From an uncultured Opitutia bacterium (GTDB lineage: Bacteria; Verrucomicrobiota; Verrucomicrobiae; Opitutales; MB11C04), in NCBI GenBank assembly GCA_913048545.1, contig CAJWWH010000031.1, positions 1 through 15,815 on the forward strand: a stretch of DNA of 15,815 nucleotides. Direction: 5' to 3'. This document shows, piece by piece, positions 6,217 to 15,815 of this stretch. The position numbers and the translations under genes are program-made. The first letter of the stretch is position 1; the number at the start of each line of letters is the position of its first letter. Under the pieces are notes generated by a model, which did no database searches, was not told the origin of the DNA, and was given only the letters and a program-made list of their open reading frames with translations.

Positions 6217-7575
6217 TTATTGAATTTTTTCTTCAATAAACGCACGAATTGCTTTCGGATTTGAATCAACCAAGTACTTCTCACTCTTCTTCTTTCTCAA
6301 TTCTTCAAGTATCCTAGAGGTTGGTCGGGGCAGGGAGGCTTTTTCATAAACGCCCGGGAATTTTGCGGGATGGGCCGTTGCAAGAACAAGGTACTTTTCC
6401 GATGGATTCAGATTCTTAAAAGCACAGGCGGTATGAGGATCGACTAAATATCCATAGTCTTTCTGAACTTTTCCAATAATATCCGGGATTTCATGATCCG
6501 ACACCGAGGAACTCGAAAAATCAGCCATGTCAAAATGATCAAAGGTATAATGATCCGTGGAACTGAAAATCGACATGATCTCGCGGAGTTTTTCCGAGTC
6601 TCCCCCCAGCATGTAAAAAAGTAACCTTTCAAAATTGGAAGCCACTTGAATGTCCATCGAGGGAGCAAGGCTGGGATGAAAACTCCCAAGGGAATATTCG
6701 CCGGATTTGAAAAGGCGATGGAGCACATCGTTTTGATTGGTGGCAACCCGGAAACCTTTAATGGGAAGGCCCATTTTCGTAAGTAGCCATCCGGCAAACA
6801 CATTGCCAAAATTTCCAGTGGGAACAACGAAGGTAGTGTGTTTTCTATCGCCTTTCGCCATTTTCAACCATGCAAAAAGGTAATAGACGGATTGAGCTAG
6901 AATGCGGGCAAGATTAATTGAGTTTACTGCAGAAAGACCAACTCTTTCCTTAAATTCAAGGTCGGAAAAAATTTCTTTTACCGCACGCTGGGCGTCGTCA
7001 AATGTGCCTTCAATTGCCAAAGGAAAAATATTGTCCGCTTCCGTACTGGTCATTTGTCTTTCCTGAAGAGGAGAAACCTTGCCTTCCGGGAAAAGAATAA
7101 AAACTTTGACCCCCTTTTTTCCCAATAATCCGGAAATCGCCGCCGCTCCCGTATCTCCGGAAGTTGCTCCGATAACCGTTAAGTTTTTTCCATCTCTTCT
7201 GATTTGTTCCTCATATAAATTACCCAGTAACTGAAGAGCAAAATCCTTAAATGCTAATGTCGGCCCGTGAAAAAGCTCCAAAACTTTCAGATTTTCAGAT
7301 AAAGAAACAAGGGGGGCAATTTCATCCCGGGAAAATCGGGAATAGGAATCCTTCACCACCCTTTCTAAGACACTCTTTTCTATGTCAGTCGCAAACAGAC
7401 GGAAAAAGGATAAACAAAGTTCTGAGTAACTCATCCCTTCCCAAAGGCTAAGGAAAGGGGTAATATCAGGAAACTTCTCAGGCAAATAAAGACCGCCATC
7501 AGGTGCGAGTCCCTGGGCAACCGCTCCGGTAAAAGAAACTGAATCCGCCTGTCCTCGGGTACTGACGAATTTCAT
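6217..7575 (-). CDS. thrC: Threonine synthase
   Basis: A 452-residue PLP enzyme converting O-phosphohomoserine to threonine and phosphate, the last step of threonine synthesis. Numbering from the ATG at 7575, HGPTLAFKDFALQLLG (103-118) contains the PLP lysine K110, ATSGDTGAAA (137-146) binds phosphate/PLP, and PTGNFGN (252-258) follows. The N-terminus MKFVSTRG and the FSDLEFKERVGLSAVNSINLARILAQ region are typical of the longer, bacterial/yeast class of threonine synthase. A TTG two codons upstream (7581) is possible, but AAGGA at 7586-7590 is better spaced for the ATG. It lies 13 bases after lysC (counted from the ATG) in the same operon and uses the phosphorylated product of Hom. Homoserine kinase is not in the window. 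Confidence 0.93.
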   Translation of the reverse strand: MKFVSTRGQADSVSFTGAVAQGLAPDGGLYLPEKFPDITPFLSLWEGMSYSELCLSFFRLFATDIEKSVLERVVKDSYSRFSRDEIAPLVSLSENLKVLELFHGPTLAFKDFALQLLGNLYEEQIRRDGKNLTVIGATSGDTGAAAISGLLGKKGVKVFILFPEGKVSPLQERQMTSTEADNIFPLAIEGTFDDAQRAVKEIFSDLEFKERVGLSAVNSINLARILAQSVYYLFAWLKMAKGDRKHTTFVVPTGNFGNVFAGWLLTKMGLPIKGFRVATNQNDVLHRLFKSGEYSLGSFHPSLAPSMDIQVASNFERLLFYMLGGDSEKLREIMSIFSSTDHYTFDHFDMADFSSSSVSDHEIPDIIGKVQKDYGYLVDPHTACAFKNLNPSEKYLVLATAHPAKFPGVYEKASLPRPTSRILEELRKKKSEKYLVDSNPKAIRAFIEEKIQ

Positions 7576-7588
7576 TCGCAAAATGTCC

Positions 7589-8803
7589 TTACTTCCCTAG
7601 TTCAAACGCCTGATGAGCCACTCTTGTGGCATCATCACCATCATCAGGATTGACCGCGACCGAAATTTTAATTTCAGAAGTGCTGATCATTAGCATGTTG
7701 ATTCCCGAATTGGCTAAAGCTTCAAAAAATTTCGATGCCACACCAGAATGCGAACGCATTCCAACACCTACCACGGAAACCTTGGCAATATTTGTACTTT
7801 TTCCAAGTTTTCCACCCGCCTGTTCCATGAAGTGAGCTTTCAACGCTTTTTCCGCTCGAAATGCATCCTCGGATGGAACCGTGAAGGTAAGATTGGCCTT
7901 ACCGTTTCGGGCCACATTCTGAACGATCATATCCACCACCACCCCTGATTCGGCCATGACTTTAAAAATTGCCGCGGCCGCACCGGGCCGATCGGGTAAA
8001 TCGGAAATACTGAGCCGTACTTGATTTTTATCTATGGCTACACCGCTAACCAGCGTATCCTCGAGTGATTTTACTTTTTTCTTCACGATAGTTCCTGTTT
8101 TATTGGAAAAAGTCGAGCGGACTTCAAATGGAATGTTATGTTTCTGAGCAAATTCAACGGCACGGGTTTGCATTACCTTCGACCCGCTACTCGCAAGCTC
8201 GAGCATTTCCTCATAGTTAATGGCGGGGATTTTACAGGCATTGGGGACGATTCGGGGATCCGCCGTGTAAACTCCTTCGACATCAGTGAAAATTTGGCAA
8301 CTTTTCGCTCTCAACGCCCCAGCCAATGCAATGGCACTTAAATCTGAACCGCCGCGTCCAAATGTCGTGACATCTCCCAAGTCACTCACACCCTGAAATC
8401 CTGCCACCACCACCACCTTGCCTGCTCTTAGCTGTTTACGGATATCACCACATTTTACTTCACGAATTCGAGCTTTTGTATGAATTCCCTCAGTCATGAT
8501 TTCAGCTTGCCATCCTGTCCGGGAAACCGCGGGTACTTTCAATGCATGCAAAGCCAAGCTCATGAGGGCAATCGTTTCCTGTTCGCCGCAAGTCATAAGA
8601 ACATCCATCTCGCGCTCGCTTGGATTTTTTAAAATAGCACTGGCTCTTTCAATTAATTGATTGGTGACCCCCGCCCTTGCCGACACCACCACCACCACCT
8701 TATTTCCCTCCGCCCAGGTTCTTTTGACTTTTTTGGCAACTTGTTTGATCCGGTCCACATCGGCTACTGAAGTGCCGCCAAATTTTTGCACGATAATATT
8801 CAT
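7589..8803 (-). CDS. lysC: Aspartate kinase (aspartokinase)
   Basis: A 404-residue stand-alone aspartokinase that phosphorylates L-aspartate, the shared first step to lysine, threonine and methionine. The kinase domain carries QKFGGTSVA (6-14), TCGEQE (71-76), TTFGRGGSDLSA (146-157) and FTDVEGVYTADPR (172-184). Two ACT domains follow (about 262-335 and 343-404), the second beginning VSVVGVGMRSHSGVA; these are the usual sites for lysine or threonine feedback inhibition. The length fits the roughly 400-residue single-function class. The ATG overlaps the hom stop by four bases (ATGA), which implies translational coupling. A weak GAG upstream is the only ribosome-binding signal. Confidence 0.95.
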   Translation of the reverse strand: MNIIVQKFGGTSVADVDRIKQVAKKVKRTWAEGNKVVVVVSARAGVTNQLIERASAILKNPSEREMDVLMTCGEQETIALMSLALHALKVPAVSRTGWQAEIMTEGIHTKARIREVKCGDIRKQLRAGKVVVVAGFQGVSDLGDVTTFGRGGSDLSAIALAGALRAKSCQIFTDVEGVYTADPRIVPNACKIPAINYEEMLELASSGSKVMQTRAVEFAQKHNIPFEVRSTFSNKTGTIVKKKVKSLEDTLVSGVAIDKNQVRLSISDLPDRPGAAAAIFKVMAESGVVVDMIVQNVARNGKANLTFTVPSEDAFRAEKALKAHFMEQAGGKLGKSTNIAKVSVVGVGMRSHSGVASKFFEALANSGINMLMISTSEIKISVAVNPDDGDDATRVAHQAFELGK

Positions 8804-10125
8804 TTGGTCTCAAATCCATTCGGATCAAACATACGGAACAAAACGGGCTTTTCTTTTACTCCCTCTAATTTTTCCAGAGAATCGATGGCCTGACCTATCG
8901 AATGCTCATTGGTTTGATGAGTGGTTAAAATAATCGAAGCTTGACTGGAGTTATCCCCGGGAGTCTGTGAAACCGTCGCCAAACTTACTTCATGCAAAGC
9001 TAAGCTCTCCGCCACTTTCGCAAGTTGACCAGGACGGTCATCCACCAGTAATCGTAGATAAAAGCGCCCGGCGATTTCACGGGAAGGTGCGGGTGCACAT
9101 TCATCTGGAGTTACATGTAAAAGCTTGGGCGGAGAAGAAGCTCCCAGCATCCCCTTTACTACATCCACAATGTCACTTATCACCGAACCGGCAGTTGGAT
9201 CCTGCCCGGCTCCCCTGCCTGTTAAAACCACTGTGCCCACCACTGTCCCAGTAAGACTGATTCCATTAAATACTCCGTCGGTTTGAGCTATAATTTCATT
9301 GATTGGAACCAAAGCTGGGTATACACCGACCGAAACATAATTCTGATCAAAGCTGCGTCGAATCACCCCAATCAATTTAATTTTACATTCTAATTCACGG
9401 GCTGCCGATAAATCCTCATTCGAAATTCTTCGAATCCCCTCAACGGTGGCCTCTTTCAGGTCAACCCATATTCCATGAGCAAGGTATCCCAATATAACTG
9501 CTTTATGAGCGGCATCAATGCCATCCAGATCCAAGGCTTCATCCGCTTCAACATAGCCCAGTTCACGGGCATCCCCCAAAACTTCTTCAAATGAAGCTCC
9601 TTCATTTTCCATTCGGGTAAGAATATAATTCGAAGTGCCGTTCATGATTCCATAAATTAACGGAAATTCATTCGCCACCAAGCTTTCACGAAGTACTTTT
9701 ATTATTGGAATTCCACCGGCAACACTGGCCTCAAACGCGTAGCGGACACCGGCTTTCTCCGCCGCCCGAAATAATTCGTCCCCATGTTCACAGATTAACG
9801 CTTTATTTGCCGTAATTACCGGTTTGCCATTTGCAAATGCACGAAGTGTTAACGCCTTCGCTTCTTCAATCCCCCCCATTAATTCACACACAATATCCAC
9901 ATCGGGATCATTTACGATGTCAAGTGAATCAGTGGTCAAGCAGGAGTGATCAATTTGTAACGATCTCTTTTTGGATAAATCACGAACCGAAGCACGGCTC
10001 GGAATAAGCCGGACTCCCAAAATTTTCTCCCAGGCATTTTCATTCTCCAACAGATGTTTCCATGTGCCCTGCCCCACCGTTCCAAATCCAAGAATACCGA
10101 CATTTAATGTTTTAATTTCGTTCAT
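8800..10125 (-). CDS. hom: Homoserine dehydrogenase with C-terminal ACT domain
   Basis: A 441-residue enzyme reducing aspartate semialdehyde to homoserine with NAD(P)H. VGILGFGTVGQG (9-20) is the Rossmann glycine loop, VITANKAL (103-110) the conserved nucleotide/substrate segment, FEASVAGGIPIIKVL (131-145) the homoserine dehydrogenase signature, and LDLDGIDAAHKA (198-209) contains catalytic K208. A single ACT domain begins near residue 356 (RFYLRLLVDDRPGQLAKVAESLA), the usual site of threonine inhibition. It is the separate, non-fused form, followed directly by lysC, so kinase and dehydrogenase are co-expressed without being fused as in E. coli ThrA. The start ATG has no Shine-Dalgarno sequence and lies 28 bases after the plsY stop. 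Confidence 0.95.
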   Translation of the reverse strand: MNEIKTLNVGILGFGTVGQGTWKHLLENENAWEKILGVRLIPSRASVRDLSKKRSLQIDHSCLTTDSLDIVNDPDVDIVCELMGGIEEAKALTLRAFANGKPVITANKALICEHGDELFRAAEKAGVRYAFEASVAGGIPIIKVLRESLVANEFPLIYGIMNGTSNYILTRMENEGASFEEVLGDARELGYVEADEALDLDGIDAAHKAVILGYLAHGIWVDLKEATVEGIRRISNEDLSAARELECKIKLIGVIRRSFDQNYVSVGVYPALVPINEIIAQTDGVFNGISLTGTVVGTVVLTGRGAGQDPTAGSVISDIVDVVKGMLGASSPPKLLHVTPDECAPAPSREIAGRFYLRLLVDDRPGQLAKVAESLALHEVSLATVSQTPGDNSSQASIILTTHQTNEHSIGQAIDSLEKLEGVKEKPVLFRMFDPNGFETK

Positions 10126-10153
10126 AACATACTTGGTTTAGAAATTTATAATT

Positions 10154-10780
10154 TCAATTTTTTTTCTGAAAACGATTTTCCGTGCCTGCTCGCAGTCGGA
10201 TGATATTCGAACGGTGCCTCCACACAATCCATGACATGACAACAAATGCCAGCACAACTTTTCCGCCGACACCCGAATCCTCTGCTGACCATGCAATGAC
10301 AAAGGCGCACACCGGCAGACTGACTCCAAATCCAATCGAAGCAAGAGCCACATAACGGGTGGAAAAAAAGATGATTACCCAAGTGATCAGACCAAGAATA
10401 AGGCAGGCAGGCATCACCCCAAGCAGACCACCCATGGTGGTGGCCACTCCTTTACCACCACGAAAACCGGTGAATATTGGATAGGTATGGCCGAGAACAG
10501 CTCCCGGTAATCCCCATAATCCGAGAGTCAGATCTCCCGAAAACGAGACACCGGGAAACAAAAACCATGTGGTTGCAAGTAAACCCTTGAGAAAATCGAG
10601 GAAAAAAACCAAATAACCGGGTGGTTTTCCAATGCTCCTGAGTACATTGGTTGCACCCGGATTCCCACTTCCTACCGCAAAAATGTCGACTCCATATTTT
10701 TTCGCAATTATTACCCCAAACGGAATCGATCCAAGAAGATATCCGACTAAGGCAACTCCAACGGTTTCTACGGAAAGCAT
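10154..10780 (-). CDS. plsY: Acyl-phosphate:glycerol-3-phosphate acyltransferase
   Basis: A 208-residue polytopic inner-membrane protein that transfers an acyl group from acyl phosphate to glycerol-3-phosphate, giving lysophosphatidate. The three PlsY signature loops are present: GSGNPGATNVLR (37-48), GHTYPIFTGFRGGKGVATT (97-115) and the C-terminal RHRSNIIRLRAGTE (188-201). Several long hydrophobic segments lie between them, including one at the N-terminus. Its length matches the family. The frame extends to a TTG three codons upstream, but the ATG at 10780 gives the usual short N-terminus; neither has a Shine-Dalgarno sequence. It sits between serA and hom with 28-base gaps. It has no pathway link to them beyond shared transcription. 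PlsX, which makes the acyl phosphate, is not seen. Confidence 0.94.
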   Translation of the reverse strand: MLSVETVGVALVGYLLGSIPFGVIIAKKYGVDIFAVGSGNPGATNVLRSIGKPPGYLVFFLDFLKGLLATTWFLFPGVSFSGDLTLGLWGLPGAVLGHTYPIFTGFRGGKGVATTMGGLLGVMPACLILGLITWVIIFFSTRYVALASIGFGVSLPVCAFVIAWSAEDSGVGGKVVLAFVVMSWIVWRHRSNIIRLRAGTENRFQKKN

Positions 10781-10808
10781 AACAAGCAAAAAAAGGGGTT
10801 ACCGGGAA

Positions 10809-12404
10809 CTAGCTTTGTCTCGAAATTCGTGCCTCCCGGATATCGGGTTCCGCTTCAAGTAATCCAAGCACTGCTTGATCAGGTTCTTCATCCAATTCAC
10901 AAATGGAAAGTGCAAGTTCACCACAATCTGCACGACTGAGGGACATGTTTGCAATATTTACCCCGTGATCTCCAAGAATTTTTCCAAGTTTTCCCACGAT
11001 ACCCGGCTTATCCACATTGCGAACCACAAGGAGCAGATCGACTGGGCGTACTTCAATCGCATTACCGTCAACCTCCACAATTCGGGGATCATTGGCTTTC
11101 CCAAGAAGAGTACCACTCACTGAATTTTCTCCTCCGTCACTGGCGGTCGTTTTTACTTCGACCAATTCATTATAATCAACAATAGAAGAAGATTTAGTCA
11201 CTTCCACTTTAATGCCAAGGGACTTAATTTTATGGGGTGCGTTGACATCGTTCACTCCCTCGTCACCCGCAATGCCGGCAAGCCAACCCTTCTGAACCGC
11301 CCGGGTGAGTGGAACGGCGTCAAAATCGACCATTCCACCCCAGAAGGTGATATGGATGGAGGAAACATTTTCGCGAGCGGATTGACGCGCAAAACTCCCG
11401 AGGCGATGGCAAAGATCAAGATAGGGTCGAAGTGTAATTAAATCCTTCGGGTCAATGGAAGGCATATTAATTGCATTCCGAATCCGACCACCTTGTAAGA
11501 CTTCCGCAATCGCTTCCGCGATCTCAACTCCCACACTTTCCTGTGCTTCAGCGGTCGAAGCACCTAAATGAGGAGTCAAATTTAAATTTTCAATTCCCCG
11601 AAAGGGATGATCTTCAGGGAGTGGTTCCTGTTCGTAAACATCGATGCCAGCAGTGGCCACTTTTCCGCTCTTGAGGGCTTCGGCTAGAGCGCTTTCCTTG
11701 ATAATTCCTCCTCTTGCACAGTTAAATACCCGAACCCCGTCTTTCATTAAAGCAAATGCAGCTTCATCAACCATATCTTTTGTGTCTTTAGTCAATGGCA
11801 TGTGCACGGTAAGATAATCCGCCTGAGCAAATGCCTCTTCGAGCTCAACTTTTTCAACCTCGAGCTCCTTCGCACGCTCCTCGGTCAAATAGGGGTCGTA
11901 GGCGATGACCTTCATCTCAAATGCTTTGGCTCTTTTCGCTACTTCAATTCCGATTCGGCCAAGACCCAGAATGGCTAATGTTTTGAATCTTAATTCAGCT
12001 CCTTTTAATTGTTTTCTTTCCCACAACCCTTCCTTCATGCTGGTTACTCCGCGGACTATCGGGCGGGTGCCACACAACATGTGGGAAAAAGTCAACTCTG
12101 CGGTCGCAATCGTATTCCCGCCCGGAGTGTTCATTACAATCACTCCTGCCTCGGTGGCCGCATCAATGTTGATGTTATCAACTCCCACGCCAGCCCTGCC
12201 CACCGCTTTCAAATTTGGTGCTCCCGCAATAACTTCTTCAGTTATCTGAGTGTCACTTCGAACAATTATAGCCGAAACATCCTTGGATATTTCTAATAAC
12301 TCTTCTGGGGATGATCCGTAGGCTTCAACTACTTCAAAATCATCTTGCTTTTGCAAAAACTCCACACCAAGGGGGGAGATACGGTCAGCCACGAGAATTT
12401 TCAT
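10809..12404 (-). CDS. serA: D-3-phosphoglycerate dehydrogenase, long form with ACT domain
   Basis: A 531-residue enzyme oxidising 3-phosphoglycerate to 3-phosphohydroxypyruvate, the first step of serine synthesis. The catalytic and NAD domains (1 to about 310) show GRAGVGVDNI (69-78), ILGLGRIG (145-152) for NAD, and the catalytic triad: R231 in NCARGGI, E260 in EQEP and H279 in TPHLGAST. An intervening substrate-binding domain (about 320-445) and a C-terminal ACT domain (456-531, VVRNVDKPGIVGKLGKIL) make this the long form found in Bacillus, mycobacteria and others. The ACT domain commonly mediates serine feedback. It is first in the six-gene minus-strand operon and is divergent from ffh. 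The leader before the ATG is AT-rich with no Shine-Dalgarno sequence. Confidence 0.95.
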   Translation of the reverse strand: MKILVADRISPLGVEFLQKQDDFEVVEAYGSSPEELLEISKDVSAIIVRSDTQITEEVIAGAPNLKAVGRAGVGVDNINIDAATEAGVIVMNTPGGNTIATAELTFSHMLCGTRPIVRGVTSMKEGLWERKQLKGAELRFKTLAILGLGRIGIEVAKRAKAFEMKVIAYDPYLTEERAKELEVEKVELEEAFAQADYLTVHMPLTKDTKDMVDEAAFALMKDGVRVFNCARGGIIKESALAEALKSGKVATAGIDVYEQEPLPEDHPFRGIENLNLTPHLGASTAEAQESVGVEIAEAIAEVLQGGRIRNAINMPSIDPKDLITLRPYLDLCHRLGSFARQSARENVSSIHITFWGGMVDFDAVPLTRAVQKGWLAGIAGDEGVNDVNAPHKIKSLGIKVEVTKSSSIVDYNELVEVKTTASDGGENSVSGTLLGKANDPRIVEVDGNAIEVRPVDLLLVVRNVDKPGIVGKLGKILGDHGVNIANMSLSRADCGELALSICELDEEPDQAVLGLLEAEPDIREARISRQS

Positions 12405-12425
12405 CGTAAAATAGGAAAATGTACT

Positions 12426-12453
12426 ATTATCCCTAACTCGGAAAAAAAGGCAA
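12426..12453 (-). promoter_or_regulatory. Sigma-70-type promoter for the serA operon
   Basis: Reading the minus strand, TTGCCT (12453-12448) is followed after 16 bases by GATAAT (12431-12426). The -35 box matches TTGACA at 4 of 6 and the -10 box matches TATAAT at 5 of 6. Transcription would begin near 12419, giving a leader of about 15 bases to the serA ATG. It is the best-scoring pair I could find by eye in the 116-base serA/ffh gap and would drive the whole serA-plsY-hom-lysC-thrC-GT9 run. Confidence 0.45.
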
Positions 12454-12469
12454 TGAGGAAAGAAATTTC

Positions 12470-12498
12470 TTAATTTTTACTTTCCGATAGGATATTAT
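12470..12498 (+). promoter_or_regulatory. Possible ffh promoter
   Basis: TATTAT at 12493-12498 matches the -10 consensus at 5 of 6. The hexamer 17 bases upstream (TTAATT, 12470-12475) matches -35 at only 3 of 6. It would start transcription near 12505, about 16 bases before the ffh ATG. Support is weak and rests on the -10 box and on position. Confidence 0.3.
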
Positions 12499-12520
12499 TT
12501 GGACATGATAGAAAACAATT

Positions 12521-13903
12521 ATGTTTGAATCACTAACAGAAAAATTAAGCCATTCCCTAAGAAATTTAAGGGGAGTTGGAAAATTAACCGAAGACAATAT
12601 CAGCGACGCTCTAAGTGAAGTGAGAAAGGCACTCCTTTCTGCTGATGTCCATTTTCGGACCGCTCGGGAGTTCGTGGAGGAGGTAAAGGATGCCTGCCTC
12701 GGTCAGGAAGTGTTAAAGTCCGTTTCTCCCGGGCAGCAAGTGGTGAAAATCATCAACGACGAGCTAGTCAAGTTACTTGGCGAAGGTTCCACTCAATTAA
12801 AAGACGATAAACCTCTTCGGGTTATGATGGTTGGATTACACGGAGCTGGAAAAACCACGACCTCCGCAAAATTGGCCAAAAGATTGTCCAAAGATGGAAG
12901 AAAGCCCATGTTAGTTGCATGTGATGTATACCGACCGGCAGCCATTGACCAGCTCGAGATTCTAGCACAAAATGAAAACTTTCCCTGCTATCTTGACCGG
13001 GTAAGTAAGGATGTGCCCTCAATTGCAAGAATGGGTTGGGAAGAATCTAAAAGGAATGGTTCAGATTTAATTATTTTTGATACTGCCGGGAGGTTGCAGA
13101 TCGATGATGAGCTCGTTCAGGAGTTGGAAGACTTAAAGAATCAGATCAATCCGCATGAAATTCTTCTGGTCGCGGATGCGGCTCTTGGACAGGAAGCGGT
13201 CAATGTGGCCAAAACTTTTCATGATCGGCTCAACCTCACTGGTATAGTACTGACTAAGATGGATGGAGATGCCAGAGGTGGTGCTGCCCTTTCCATGAAG
13301 AAGGTAACCGGGGCTCCTATCAAATTTATGGGAGTCGGGGAGAAAATCGATGAATTCGAAGTTTTTCATCCCGATCGATTGGCTTCCCGTATACTGGGAA
13401 TGGGGGATGTGGTTTCCTTAGTCGAAAAAGCACAGGAGCACCTTGATGAAGAGGAATCAGTACGAATGGCGGAAAAAATGCTCAAGGCCGAGTTTGACTT
13501 TGAGGATTTTCTTTCGCAGATGAGGCAGATGAAAAAAATGGGTTCAATTGGTTCGATCGCAAAGATGATGCCAGGCATGAGTAATCTACAGGTCGGGGAC
13601 AAGGAGGAAAAATCACTGGCCCGTCATGAGGCCATTATTTTATCCATGACCAAAGAAGAAAGGCGGGTGCCCAGAATCATTGCAGGGGCACGAAGAAAAC
13701 GAATTGCAGACGGCTCGGGTGTGCAAATCCGCGATGTCAATCAGCTCATGAAGCAATTTTCTCAGATGCAGAAAATGATGAAAAAGATGAAAGGTGGAAA
13801 AATGAAAAAAATGATGAGTGCCCTCGGTGGGGGTGGCGGACTACCCGAAATGGGTGATATGGACCCCAAACAACTGGCTAAGCTAGCCAAACAATTCAAA
13901 TAA
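12521..13903 (+). CDS. ffh: Signal recognition particle GTPase Ffh (SRP54)
   Basis: A 460-residue SRP protein that binds signal sequences emerging from the ribosome and, with 4.5S RNA and FtsY, delivers membrane proteins to the inner membrane. Residues 1 to about 90 form the helical N domain ([13 protein letters not shown]). The G domain follows, with GLHGAGKTT (105-113), DTAGR (187-191), [14 protein letters not shown] (245-258) and GVGEK (271-275). The M domain (about 300-460) contains the RNA-binding segment [20 protein letters not shown] (390-409) and a methionine/lysine-rich tail with many MK repeats for the hydrophobic groove. Length is normal. The ATG lacks a Shine-Dalgarno sequence. 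It is transcribed alone and converges on katG. The 4.5S RNA gene was not found here. Confidence 0.96.
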   Translation: MFESLTEKLSHSLRNLRGVGKLTEDNISDALSEVRKALLSADVHFRTAREFVEEVKDACLGQEVLKSVSPGQQVVKIINDELVKLLGEGSTQLKDDKPLRVMMVGLHGAGKTTTSAKLAKRLSKDGRKPMLVACDVYRPAAIDQLEILAQNENFPCYLDRVSKDVPSIARMGWEESKRNGSDLIIFDTAGRLQIDDELVQELEDLKNQINPHEILLVADAALGQEAVNVAKTFHDRLNLTGIVLTKMDGDARGGAALSMKKVTGAPIKFMGVGEKIDEFEVFHPDRLASRILGMGDVVSLVEKAQEHLDEEESVRMAEKMLKAEFDFEDFLSQMRQMKKMGSIGSIAKMMPGMSNLQVGDKEEKSLARHEAIILSMTKEERRVPRIIAGARRKRIADGSGVQIRDVNQLMKQFSQMQKMMKKMKGGKMKKMMSALGGGGGLPEMGDMDPKQLAKLAKQFK

Positions 13904-13911
13904 AAAGAGAC

Positions 13912-13928
13912 TCATTCGATCAGAATGA
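13912..13928. terminator. Hairpin between ffh and katG, possible shared terminator
   Basis: TCATTC (13912-13917) and GAATGA (13923-13928) form a perfect 6-bp stem around GATCA in the 50-base gap between the two convergent stops. On the minus strand the stem is followed by a T-rich stretch (CTCTTTTTATT), which suits termination of katG transcription. On the plus strand only TTCCCTTC follows, so termination of ffh there is doubtful. The stem is short and AT-rich. Confidence 0.4.
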
Positions 13929-13953
13929 TTCCCTTCATAAAATCAGTTTTTTA

Positions 13954-15815
<1,862 letters not shown>

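Noticed and set aside
6444..6827. 127-codon minus-strand frame inside thrC
   Set aside because: Same strand but a different frame from thrC, which has uninterrupted motifs; composition shows a frame-shifted shadow.
7576..7581. TTG at 7581 as the thrC start
   Set aside because: The ATG two codons later is a better start codon, has the AAGGA at a more usual distance and gives the common MKFVSTRG N-terminus.
11905..12249. 114-codon + strand frame opposite serA
   Set aside because: Antisense to the NAD-binding domain of serA, with no domain signal of its own.
13790..13860. Met/Lys/Gly-rich low-complexity end of ffh as a repeat or frameshift artefact
   Set aside because: Methionine- and lysine-rich C-terminal helices are normal in the Ffh M domain, and the frame stays open to a natural stop.

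Overview
The window looks like a chromosomal stretch from a Gram-negative, flagellated, peroxide-exposed bacterium. Moderate GC, poor Shine-Dalgarno leaders, a GT9 (heptosyltransferase-like) gene and the style of the proteins suggest Verrucomicrobiota, perhaps Opitutae/Puniceicoccales. That placement is an inference from protein character and is not proven here. Ten protein genes are recognisable, one of them cut by the window end, plus the 3' part of a tRNA.

Left part (1-1965, + strand): the 3' end of tRNA-Lys(UUU) is followed 69 bases later by an unusual flagellin gene. Its ends are ordinary flagellin D0/D1 segments, but the surface-exposed middle has been replaced by a zinc metallopeptidase domain (HEMTH plus a downstream EGTAEF glutamate). 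This is the architecture of flagellinolysin, a filament subunit that is also a protease. A sigma-28-like promoter (TAAA-N15-GTCGATTA) lies directly in front of it. No other flagellar gene is present.

Middle part (1975-12404): an Aas/AasS-type acyl-ACP (or acyl-CoA) synthetase on the minus strand is divergent from citramalate synthase (cimA, + strand, pyruvate route to isoleucine). Then comes a six-gene minus-strand run transcribed serA > plsY > hom > lysC > thrC > GT9. Gaps are 28, 28, -4, 13 and 11 bases, so this is probably one operon. It makes serine (SerA), threonine and lysine precursors (LysC, Hom, ThrC) and the first phospholipid acylation step (PlsY), and ends with a sugar transferase that overlaps the end of cimA tail to tail. 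SerA, LysC and Hom carry ACT domains and CimA carries a LeuA-type regulatory domain, so feedback control by end products is likely at four entry points.

Right part (12405-15815): serA is divergent from ffh (SRP54, co-translational membrane targeting) across a 116-base promoter region. ffh converges on katG (catalase-peroxidase, 5' end beyond the window) with a small hairpin between them that may end both transcripts.

The remarkable element is the protease-flagellin. The rest is recognisable housekeeping, with a few open regulatory questions upstream of cimA.
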